Of a stretch of 64,000 bases of DNA, positions 1 to 7,298 are shown in pieces; positions within the stretch are counted from its first letter, which is position 1, and each line of letters starts with the position of its first letter. Source of the DNA: an uncultured Polaribacter sp. (GTDB lineage: Bacteria; Bacteroidota; Bacteroidia; Flavobacteriales; Flavobacteriaceae). The translations under genes were made by a program, and so were the position numbers. Where the stretch lies: NCBI RefSeq assembly GCF_947495205.1, contig NZ_CANLXV010000006.1, positions 1 through 64,000 on the forward strand. Reading direction: 5' to 3'. The notes beneath the pieces were generated by a model that worked only from the letters and a program-made list of their open reading frames with translations, was not told the origin of the DNA and made no database searches.

Positions 1-57
1 TGTTTATCAATTTATAATTCTAAAGATAGAAAATTTAGATATCTTTGAACATCTCAA

Positions 58-160
58 AGATATGAGCCCAGATTGAAACGGCATCCTTTTTGTAAGCTCC
101 TAAATGAAATTTAGGAGCTTACAAAAAGATATAGTGGAAAGCTGGAAATAGCTTCAAAAA
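58..160 (+). ncRNA. Structured RNA, copy 1 of 3 (Flavo-1-like)
   Basis: The core reads GATTGAAACGGCATCC, then a perfect 19-bp hairpin with a GAA loop (87-127), then GATATAGTGGAAAGC and a CTGG that pairs with CCAG at 68-71. The same order of elements recurs at 48317-48412 and 58908-58997, so it is a conserved RNA family and not a simple terminator. I believe it corresponds to the flavobacterial Flavo-1 motif, whose function is unknown, but that name is from memory. This copy lacks the GCGTTA/TAACGC closing stem of the other two. Orientation is inferred from the other copies. Confidence 0.5.
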
Positions 161-196
161 AAAAAGATTCCATTACTGAAATCTCTTTTTTTATGA
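156..196. terminator. Probable bidirectional terminator after trxB
   Basis: An A-run with AGATTC pairs imperfectly with GAAATCT followed by seven T. Read leftwards it would end trxB; read rightwards it would follow the structured RNA, which is less natural because the T-run lies 40 bases further on. Confidence 0.4.
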
Positions 197-213
197 TAAA
201 TGCAACTTTGTTA

Positions 214-1161
214 CTATTCTAAAGCGCCTAAATAACGTTCTGCATCTAAGGCTGCCATACAACCTGTACCTGCTGCTGTTACTGCTTGTCTGTAGTCTTT
301 GTCTTGTATATCTCCTGCTGCAAAAACACCTGGTAAATTTGTTTTAGTTGTTTTGCCTTCAGTGATTAGATAACCGGTTTCATCCATATCTAAAACGCCT
401 TTAAATAAATCTGAATTTGGTTTATGGCCAATGGCAATAAATACGCCTGTTACAGGAATTTCTTGGGTTTCTTTGGTTTGGTTGTTAATGGCTCTAACAC
501 CTTCTACCACGTTACTTCCTAAAACTTCGTCTATTTCTGTGTTGTATAAAACTTCAATATTTTTAGTTTTATTTACCCTATGTTGCATTGCTTTAGAGGC
601 TCTCATGTAATCTTTACGCACCAACATGGTTACTTTACTACAAATGTTAGCTAAATATGTTGCTTCTTCTGCGGCGGTGTCTCCTGCACCAACAACCACA
701 ACATCTTGTCCTTTATAAAAGAAGCCATCACAGGTTGCACAAGCAGAAACTCCGCCGCCAATTAAACGTTGTTCGCTTTCTAAACCTAAATATTTTGCAG
801 TTGCACCTGTAGAAATAATTATGGTTTCTGCTTCTATTTGTTTAGATTCATCTACCACAACTTTATGAATGCCGCCAACTTTTTGGCTTAACGCTACTTT
901 AGTAACCATACCAAAACGCACTTCTGTACCAAAACGTTCTGCTTGATGTTTTAAATCGTCCATCATTTTAGGTCCTTCTGTACCGTCTTTATATCCAGGA
1001 AAATTATCTACCTCTGTTGTGGTAGTTAATTGGCCTCCCATTTGCATACCTGTATACATTATCGGTTTCATATCTGCTCTTGCTGCATAAATTGCAGCAG
1101 TATAACCTGCAGGTCCAGAACCAATAATTAAACATTTTATTTTTTCTATAGTGTCTGACAT
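214..1161 (-). CDS. trxB: Thioredoxin-disulfide reductase
   Basis: FAD/NADPH flavoenzyme that reduces thioredoxin in the cytoplasm. The 315-residue length is normal for bacterial TrxB. An N-terminal FAD-binding GxGPAGY motif (residues 14-20), the redox pair CATC (Cys141, Cys144), the NADPH-binding GAGDTAAEEA segment and the C-terminal GVFAAGDI FAD motif are all visible. It stands alone on the reverse strand, separated by over 100 bases from the cytochrome gene behind it, so it probably has its own promoter. It is a core gene with no sign of transfer. Confidence 0.97.
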   Translation of the reverse strand: MSDTIEKIKCLIIGSGPAGYTAAIYAARADMKPIMYTGMQMGGQLTTTTEVDNFPGYKDGTEGPKMMDDLKHQAERFGTEVRFGMVTKVALSQKVGGIHKVVVDESKQIEAETIIISTGATAKYLGLESEQRLIGGGVSACATCDGFFYKGQDVVVVGAGDTAAEEATYLANICSKVTMLVRKDYMRASKAMQHRVNKTKNIEVLYNTEIDEVLGSNVVEGVRAINNQTKETQEIPVTGVFIAIGHKPNSDLFKGVLDMDETGYLITEGKTTKTNLPGVFAAGDIQDKDYRQAVTAAGTGCMAALDAERYLGALE

Positions 1162-1278
1162 AATCGTTCTTTTATTTTAGAATACAAATGTATTTTTTTA
1201 GTTTTATTATAGTGGCAAATTTAAATGAATAATTACAATTTAAGCATAACAAAAATTGATAAAAACACTAAAAAATAA

Positions 1279-1713
1279 TTATGCTTCTTTTTTTTGAATT
1301 TTCTTAACCTCTTCTTTTGTTACCATTTTTGGGTTTTTATTTCCCCAAGCGTTGGTAATATAATTCATGACATCTGCAACTTCATCTTCATACAAACCTA
1401 AACTAGCCATATTACCATTATATGTTACGCCGTTAACTACTATTTTTCCTTTAAGACCATACTTAATTGCTTGTATACTTGCCTCGCGTTTTTTCATTAA
1501 ATAGTCAGATTTCGCCAAAGGCGGATATATTTTTGCAACGCCTTTACCATTTGGTAAATGACAAGTGGCACACATATCTACATAAATTTCTTTACCACGT
1601 TTTATACTTTGTTGCAATTTAGTTTCTTGCTTTACTGTTGTATAATTTTGTTTGTTTTCTTTTGTTGATAAAAAAAACAAATTTGCTAGTATGAATAAAC
1701 TTATAATTTTCAT
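1279..1713 (-). CDS. Small c-type cytochrome
   Basis: A 144-residue exported protein: hydrophobic N-terminus, then one haem-binding CATCH motif near residue 50 followed by PNGKG and PPLAKSD, typical of class I cytochrome c domains. A C-terminal Met (NGNMASLG) could be the axial ligand. It starts one base after the stop of the sugar dehydrogenase gene, so it very probably accepts electrons from that enzyme. It is the last gene of the leftward operon TonB receptor - dehydrogenase - cytochrome. Confidence 0.9.
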   Translation of the reverse strand: MKIISLFILANLFFLSTKENKQNYTTVKQETKLQQSIKRGKEIYVDMCATCHLPNGKGVAKIYPPLAKSDYLMKKREASIQAIKYGLKGKIVVNGVTYNGNMASLGLYEDEVADVMNYITNAWGNKNPKMVTKEEVKKIQKKEA

Positions 1714-1714
1714 G

Positions 1715-2824
1715 TTAATTTGGTATTATTTTTACAATTCCTAAACTTTCTATTCCTGCATATAAGTAACCATCATTGCCTTGTTCTATAGATCTTACTC
1801 TTCCTAAATTTTCTAATATTTTTTCTTCTTTAACTACTTTGCCTTCTTTTAAGTAACAGTTGGCAATGTATTTGAATTTTAAAGAACCAATTAATACATT
1901 TCCTTTCCAAGTAGGATATTTGTCTGAATTTACAAAAGCCATACCACTTGGCGCTATAGAAGGATCCCAATAATGTAAAGGCTGTTCCATACCTTCTTTT
2001 GCTGTAATATCTGTAAATTTTGTGCCCGAATAATTAATGCCGTAACTTATTACAGGCCAACCATAGTTTTTACCCTTTTTAATAATATTAATTTCATCGC
2101 CACCTTTTGGTCCATGTTCATGCGCCCAAATTTCTCCTGTAAAAGGATTGGTTTCCATTCCTTGTGGATTTCTATTTCCATATGTAAAAATTGCTTCTTT
2201 TGCATTTTCTACACCAACAAAAGGATTGTCTTTTGGGATACTTCCATCATCATTCAACCTGTAAATTTTACCACAATCTCTAGTAATATCTTGCGGATTT
2301 ACATCTCTATTTCCTCTATCTCCTACAGAAAAATAGATTCTGTTTTTTGAATCAAATGCAATTCTAGAGCCAAAATGTTGTCCTTTTCTACTATTTGGTG
2401 CGGCTTTGTACAATACTTTTTGGTTTGATAAAATACCGTCTTTAAAAACAGCACTCATTAAAGCCGTATTTACGCCTCTTTCTGAACCTTTTGATGATGC
2501 ATAAGTAAAGTAAATGCGCTTATTTTCTTTGTAATTTGGATGCAATTCTATATCTAACAAACCACCTTGCCCTCTTACAGTTACTGCTGGCATTCCTGCT
2601 ACATTGGTTTTTTTACCATCTTTGAAATGAATTAATTCACCCGATTTTTCAGTAATTAAAATAGAATTATCTGGTAAAAATGTAAATCCCCAAGGAATGT
2701 TAAGTTCTGGCACAACAACTTCTGTTGTGTACGTAAAAGGTACTACTTTTGTTGATGTTATTTTTTGCGCACATGAAAAACATGCAATCAAAAGAAATAA
2801 CAAAAATGTGTAAGTTTGTTTCAT
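1715..2824 (-). CDS. PQQ-dependent sugar dehydrogenase (GSDH family)
   Basis: A 369-residue secreted or lipid-anchored protein; the N-terminus ends in a lipobox-like IACFSC. The body is a soluble-glucose/aldose-dehydrogenase beta-propeller: IPWGFTFLPD, GGLLDIELHP, RGNRDVNPQD, HEHGPKGGDE and NYGWP are family hallmarks, and His/Arg/Asp residues in these blades bind PQQ and calcium. It oxidises an aldose or a related sugar in the periplasm and would pass electrons to the adjacent cytochrome c. The real substrate cannot be read from sequence. It lies 20 bases downstream of the TonB receptor gene. Confidence 0.9.
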   Translation of the reverse strand: MKQTYTFLLFLLIACFSCAQKITSTKVVPFTYTTEVVVPELNIPWGFTFLPDNSILITEKSGELIHFKDGKKTNVAGMPAVTVRGQGGLLDIELHPNYKENKRIYFTYASSKGSERGVNTALMSAVFKDGILSNQKVLYKAAPNSRKGQHFGSRIAFDSKNRIYFSVGDRGNRDVNPQDITRDCGKIYRLNDDGSIPKDNPFVGVENAKEAIFTYGNRNPQGMETNPFTGEIWAHEHGPKGGDEINIIKKGKNYGWPVISYGINYSGTKFTDITAKEGMEQPLHYWDPSIAPSGMAFVNSDKYPTWKGNVLIGSLKFKYIANCYLKEGKVVKEEKILENLGRVRSIEQGNDGYLYAGIESLGIVKIIPN

Positions 2825-2844
2825 TTTTTATTTTTAAAAATACG

Positions 2845-5160
2845 TTAAAAAAGATAATTAAAATTTATTCCTGTAAAATAATTTACAGGGTTTCCTGGAT
2901 AAAAATATCTTGGTGCATTACCACCAAAACTGCTAGCATTTATTAATATTTGTGATGCATAGGTTTCGTTAAACAAGTTGTTTACACCAAAAAAAGTATT
3001 TACTTTGATGTCTTTTAAGAAATTAAATGCATACCCAACTTTAAAATTAGTTAGGTTATAGGCGTTAGAATACAAACTATTAGCATCTGTAATTGGCATA
3101 CTACCCACATATTGATAATTTATATTGCCATAAAAACCGTTGGCAGCGTTAAAATCTACACCCGCATTAAAAACAGAAGAAGGTACTCCTGTTAAGTCAT
3201 TTCCAGAAAAATTTTTTTCATTGTCTATAAACTCTTTAAAAACAAAATTGTTTAGTATATAATTTGCAAATAATTGTAAGTTAATCTTTTCATTTTCTAT
3301 CCATTTATAAAAAACTTCTAACTCCAAACCATCGTGTTGTGTTTTGCCTGCATTTATTCCAATAAATTCATCTGCGGCTGTTCTTCTAGAAACCAAAAGG
3401 TTTTCTATATTTAGGCGATAGATTGATGCGTTAAATAACAATTTATTATCAAAATAACTCCCTCTTGTACCTATTTCATAATTCCAACCCGTTTCTGGTT
3501 TTAAGTTGGTATTAATTTGTCCGTTTGGCAATAAAGTTTCTTCTAATGAAATGGGAGAAAAACCATGACTTACACTAGAAAAAACAGAAATATTTTTTGA
3601 AAAGGAATGTGATAACCCAATTTTTGGCGAAAAAATAGCATTAAATGAAAAACTACCAGACTGATCTGGATTATCCTGAGAAACTTCAAAACGGTCTTTT
3701 AAAACATAACTGGTTTCATTTGCATTTATACCAATGGTTACGTTTGTGTTTGTTGTAAATTGATAATTTGCTTCTGCAAAAATATTGTAGTAGTTTCTAT
3801 TTTCTTTAAAATCTGATAAATTATCTCCTTGAACGCTTCCTGTTCCTTCTGGAAAATCACGATACAAATTTGCAAAAGTTTTAGATTGGTAAATATCCTT
3901 AAAAACTTCTGCCCCAATTGTCCATTTTAAAGTTTTATCTAAAAAATTAAAATTCCCTAACAAACGAGTTCTTGCACCCACTGCCAAAGTGGTTTCATCT
4001 AAAATATTAAAAGGTCTTGGTTCATAATTTTCTCTAAAAGAAGTAAAAACACTCGTAATCTGTTGTACATTATCATTGTAAGAATGCTTCCAAGATAGTC
4101 CAAAAATACCACGCTGTGAATCTTCAAAACCTTTTGCTTGTTTCCAAGTAAAAGCAGCTGATTGTGGTCTATCTCTAAACGTTTGTTCATTTAAAGAACT
4201 TGGTATAAACGCTTTTAAATTTACATAGCTTGCTAAAAAAGTTAACTCGTTATGCTGTCCTAAATAATGATTGGTGTGTACTGTAAATGTTTCTCTGCTA
4301 TAGTTGTTGTTTTCTCGAAAACCATCGCTTTTGGTATCACTATATACTGCTTTAACAGCATGGTTACTATCACCATAATTCGCCTTTAACATGTATTTTT
4401 GAAGACCAAAAGAGCCTAACAAAAACTCTGGCTGTAAACTAACTTCATTTAAATTGGCTGCTTTAGGATTTAATTGAATAACACCTCCTAAACCAGCACC
4501 ATAAATGCTAGATGCTGCACCTTTTATTATTTCCATACTGCCAATAGCAGCCAATTCAAAATCTTCTATTGTTGTTTCTCCACTTCCATTTGTCAATGGT
4601 ATTTCCTTAAAATATGCTCTAATTTTGGCTGTTCCAAAAAGATTCCTTGAACCAATACCTCTGATAGTTATTCGATTGGTATTTAATGCACCGTTTTGCA
4701 TAAAAAGACCAGGAACCCTGTTTAAAATTGGTGCAAAATCTGTATGATTAGAGCGCGCAATATCTTTGGGTGAAATAATAGCAATTGCTGCCGTTGCTTT
4801 TTTTAATTGCTTAGGAATATGGTTAGCCATTACAATTATTTCTTCTAACTCTAAAGCGTTTAATTCTAATTGAATGGTGTGAAATTTATTGGCCTCTAAA
4901 CGAATGGTTTTAAAATGATAACCTTTGCATTGAAAGGAATAAAATCCTATTTCTTGTACATTAAAACGCCCTGTTTTTGTTACCAATACTTCTTTATTTG
5001 TTTTTAAACTTACTATTTTAGTTTGCGTTAATGCAACTCCGTTTGCATTAATTACTTTCCCTTGAATATTGACTTGGATATTGACTTTACTAAAACCTGC
5101 AATTGTTTGCAAAAGAAAGGTAAGAAGCATTAATTTTCTAAAAAGTACTGTCAAAAACAT
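2845..5160 (-). CDS. TonB-dependent outer-membrane receptor
   Basis: A 771-residue receptor: signal peptide, a short carboxypeptidase-like regulatory domain (about 30-105), a plug (about 115-240, with RITIRGIGSRN and MEIIKGAASSIYGAG) and a 22-strand type barrel ending in aromatic Phe. The ligand is not known. It heads an operon with a PQQ-type dehydrogenase and a cytochrome, so it may import the PQQ cofactor or the sugar; E. coli PqqU is a TonB receptor for PQQ. This is inference from context. Confidence 0.93.
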   Translation of the reverse strand: MFLTVLFRKLMLLTFLLQTIAGFSKVNIQVNIQGKVINANGVALTQTKIVSLKTNKEVLVTKTGRFNVQEIGFYSFQCKGYHFKTIRLEANKFHTIQLELNALELEEIIVMANHIPKQLKKATAAIAIISPKDIARSNHTDFAPILNRVPGLFMQNGALNTNRITIRGIGSRNLFGTAKIRAYFKEIPLTNGSGETTIEDFELAAIGSMEIIKGAASSIYGAGLGGVIQLNPKAANLNEVSLQPEFLLGSFGLQKYMLKANYGDSNHAVKAVYSDTKSDGFRENNNYSRETFTVHTNHYLGQHNELTFLASYVNLKAFIPSSLNEQTFRDRPQSAAFTWKQAKGFEDSQRGIFGLSWKHSYNDNVQQITSVFTSFRENYEPRPFNILDETTLAVGARTRLLGNFNFLDKTLKWTIGAEVFKDIYQSKTFANLYRDFPEGTGSVQGDNLSDFKENRNYYNIFAEANYQFTTNTNVTIGINANETSYVLKDRFEVSQDNPDQSGSFSFNAIFSPKIGLSHSFSKNISVFSSVSHGFSPISLEETLLPNGQINTNLKPETGWNYEIGTRGSYFDNKLLFNASIYRLNIENLLVSRRTAADEFIGINAGKTQHDGLELEVFYKWIENEKINLQLFANYILNNFVFKEFIDNEKNFSGNDLTGVPSSVFNAGVDFNAANGFYGNINYQYVGSMPITDANSLYSNAYNLTNFKVGYAFNFLKDIKVNTFFGVNNLFNETYASQILINASSFGGNAPRYFYPGNPVNYFTGINFNYLF

Positions 5161-5244
5161 TTTTTAACTTTAAGCGTACAAAAGTACATTATTCAAATAA
5201 TAAATATTTCTTAAATTTTATAACCAACTAACAAATAAAAAAAG

Positions 5245-5252
5245 TATATTTG
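5245..5252 (+). promoter_or_regulatory. -7 box of the tRNA-Pro promoter
   Basis: TATATTTG matches the Bacteroidota -7 consensus TAnnTTTG and lies 48 bases upstream of the mature tRNA. No clear TTG -33 box is seen. Confidence 0.5.
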
Positions 5253-5299
5253 CAGACTCTAATGAAAATTGTAGTTCTCATAAACTATTTTTTTATTTT

Positions 5300-5374
5300 C
5301 GGGGTGTAGCGTAGCCCGGTCATCGCGCCTCGTTTGGGACGAGGAGGTCGCAGGTTCGAATCCTGCCACCCCGA
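5300..5374 (+). tRNA. tRNA-Pro(UGG)
   Basis: Acceptor stem CGGGGTG/CACCCCG with discriminator A5374; D-arm; anticodon stem CCTCG/CGAGG around loop TTTGGGA, giving anticodon TGG; T-loop GGTTCGAATCC. CCA is not encoded. Its last 15 bases plus C5375 form the attachment core of the mobile element that follows. Confidence 0.97.
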
Positions 5375-5375
5375 C
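5360..5375. other. attL core (16-bp direct repeat)
   Basis: ATCCTGCCACCCCGAC is identical to 40852-40867. Here it forms the T-arm end and acceptor 3' strand of tRNA-Pro, so the tRNA stays intact after integration. Confidence 0.9.
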
Positions 5376-5402
5376 TAAAATGAATACCAATAGAAACTAA
5401 AA

Positions 5403-5428
5403 CCTTGTAAATCGTATGATTTACAAGG
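5403..5428 (+). terminator. Element-borne terminator after tRNA-Pro
   Basis: CCTTGTAAATC and GATTTACAAGG form a perfect 11-bp stem with a GTAT loop, followed by a T-rich tract. It lies 28 bases after the tRNA and probably replaces the native terminator, which is now at 40868. Confidence 0.6.
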
Positions 5429-5478
5429 CTTTGTAGTTTTTGGGTTATCATAAGAATTGAATTAATATAGTTTAGTTT

Positions 5479-5524
5479 GGTTCACAATTCGGTTCACAGT
5501 TTCAAAACACAAAAAGTGTGAACC
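5479..5524. repeat. Left-end integrase arm-type repeats
   Basis: GGTTCAC occurs at 5479-5485 and 5491-5497, and inverted (GTGAACC) at 5518-5524. The 15-mer ACAATTCGGTTCACA at 5484-5498 is repeated exactly and in the same orientation at 40779-40793 near the right end. Their position between attL and the integrase start suggests binding sites for Int or its accessory protein. Confidence 0.55.
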
Positions 5525-5605
5525 AATTGAATCCTTAATAAACTGTATTTGAAATAGTTGATTTGACTTTCGTCTAAAAGAATGTTTAATTAAAAGACGA
5601 CAACT

Positions 5606-6865
5606 ATGCAATCACAAATTAATTTTACCTTATCTTTTTGGGTAAACGCAGCACGTATTAAAAACAACCAAGTATCTGTATATGGTAGAATAACTGTAAA
5701 TGGCAAAAGAGCTAATATTAGCTTACAACGAAAAGTTATTCTATCTGAATGGGATTCTAGAAGAGGAAGAGCAAAAGGTAATAAACAAGAATCACGTTTA
5801 CTCAATAGATATTTAGACCAAGTTAAAAATAGAGTTTATACAGCATATGATGAACTTATAAAAGAAAAAGCATTTATCTGCTCTCAATCTATTAAAGCTC
5901 GTTTTTTAGGTGAAGACAATGAAGAATATTCTTTACTTACTTTAATCGATTATCACAACACTCAAATGAGTGAATCTTTAACTTATGGGACTTTAAAAAA
6001 CTACTTCACAACTCAAAAGTATATCAAACTATTTTTGACTAATAAAAGAAAAATTCAAGACATATATTTATCTCAATTAACATATCGTTTTGTTGTTGAC
6101 TTTGAAAAATTCTTGCGTTCATATGTTCCTTCAGACCATCAAAAACAGATGGAAAACAACACAGTAATGAAACATATTCAAAGACTCCGTAAAATGGTAA
6201 CTTTAGCTTATAAAATGGAATGGATTGACAAAGACCCTTTTATAAAGTTTAAGCCCACTTATATTAAAAATGAACGCGAATTTTTAAGAGAAGATGAGTT
6301 ACAAAAAATCATTGAAAGAAAATTTGATATAGAAAGATTAATCTTGGTCAAAGACTTGTTTATTTTTAGTTGCTATACAGGATTATCTTACATAGATGTT
6401 ATGCAGCTAAACGAAGATAACATAAGTTTAGGAATTGATGGAGGTAAATGGATTATCACAAATAGACAGAAAACGCACAATAAAGTTAAAATACCTCTAT
6501 TACCAATAGCTGAAATTTTAATTAAGAAATATAAAGGTCACATTAAAACAAAAAAAACTAAAACATTATTCCCTAACATTTCAAATCAAAAATTAAATTC
6601 ATACTTAAAAGAAATTGCAGATTTAAGTGGAATAAAAAAGAATCTTACTTTCCATATCGCTAGACATACTTTTGCTACTACCATAACTTTAAGTAATGGT
6701 GTGCCTATAGAAACTGTTTCAAAATTATTAGGTCATACAAAAATTGCTACAACGCAGATTTATGCTAAAGTTATTGAAAGAAAAGTTAGTGATGATATGG
6801 CTATTTTAAAAAGTAAATTAAGTCTAAATAATACTGAAAAAAGTAAGAAAGAGCTTCATTTGTAA
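5606..6865 (+). CDS. int: Tyrosine recombinase / integrase, IntDOT-like
   Basis: A 419-residue site-specific recombinase that would insert and excise the element at tRNA-Pro. It has an arm-binding N-terminal domain (about 1-100), a SAM-like core-binding domain (about 105-210) and a catalytic domain (about 225-395). Seen residues: Lys289, His350-x-x-Arg353, His377 and the nucleophile Tyr386 in QIYAK. The first catalytic arginine position reads TGLS (Ser261); the same Arg-to-Ser change is known in IntDOT of CTnDOT. It is the first gene of the element, reading inwards from attL. Confidence 0.95.
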   Translation: MQSQINFTLSFWVNAARIKNNQVSVYGRITVNGKRANISLQRKVILSEWDSRRGRAKGNKQESRLLNRYLDQVKNRVYTAYDELIKEKAFICSQSIKARFLGEDNEEYSLLTLIDYHNTQMSESLTYGTLKNYFTTQKYIKLFLTNKRKIQDIYLSQLTYRFVVDFEKFLRSYVPSDHQKQMENNTVMKHIQRLRKMVTLAYKMEWIDKDPFIKFKPTYIKNEREFLREDELQKIIERKFDIERLILVKDLFIFSCYTGLSYIDVMQLNEDNISLGIDGGKWIITNRQKTHNKVKIPLLPIAEILIKKYKGHIKTKKTKTLFPNISNQKLNSYLKEIADLSGIKKNLTFHIARHTFATTITLSNGVPIETVSKLLGHTKIATTQIYAKVIERKVSDDMAILKSKLSLNNTEKSKKELHL

Positions 6866-6885
6866 ATTTATTATATAGGTTTCAT

Positions 6886-6902
6886 TTTGCACAACCATTG
6901 CA
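6886..6902. promoter_or_regulatory. Metal operator, site 1
   Basis: TTTGCACAACCATTGCA is identical to 22755-22771 and shares TGyACwwCCATTGCA with 9906-9920 and 29189-29203. TGCA half-sites lie 7 bases apart. A -7 box TACTTTTG follows at 6915-6922, so the site covers the -33 region. Probable target of the Fur-family repressors. Confidence 0.65.
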
Positions 6903-6927
6903 CATATTATTTTTTACTTTTGTATTA

Positions 6928-7245
6928 ATGAAATTTGCTACAATCATATTATCAATATTAATACTATTGCTTTCTGCAACACCTTGTTCAGATGGTCTAA
7001 ATCAAGAAGACCTAAATCAAGAAGAAATAGGTGTTAATCATAATCATCAAGAAGATAGTGACGATTCTTGTCCTCTTACTTGTATTTGTAATTGTTGTGG
7101 TATGTCAATAACCTATGAGTCTTTAGCAACATTTGAGTTATTAACTTTCAATAGAATTTCTACAAAATTAGTATCTACTTATCAGTCAAATTATAGATTT
7201 GATTTCCAATCTAATATTTGGCAACCACCAAAAGTAATAAGCTAA
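6928..7245 (+). CDS. Small exported Cys/His-rich protein (DUF6660-like)
   Basis: 105 residues from the ATG at 6928; an earlier in-frame ATG at 6898 lies inside the operator and upstream of the -7 box, so it cannot be used from that promoter. A signal peptide precedes an acidic, His-rich stretch (NHNHQED) and a CPLTCICNCC cluster. A second copy of the family (22797-23108) heads the other metal module. I take it for the DUF6660 family, from memory. A periplasmic metal-binding or sensing role fits the ligands and context but is inference. Confidence 0.75.
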   Translation: MKFATIILSILILLLSATPCSDGLNQEDLNQEEIGVNHNHQEDSDDSCPLTCICNCCGMSITYESLATFELLTFNRISTKLVSTYQSNYRFDFQSNIWQPPKVIS

Positions 7246-7298
7246 ATTATTACGATTTATAAAATCAATTATTTAGTTAATATTTCAATTAAAATTCA

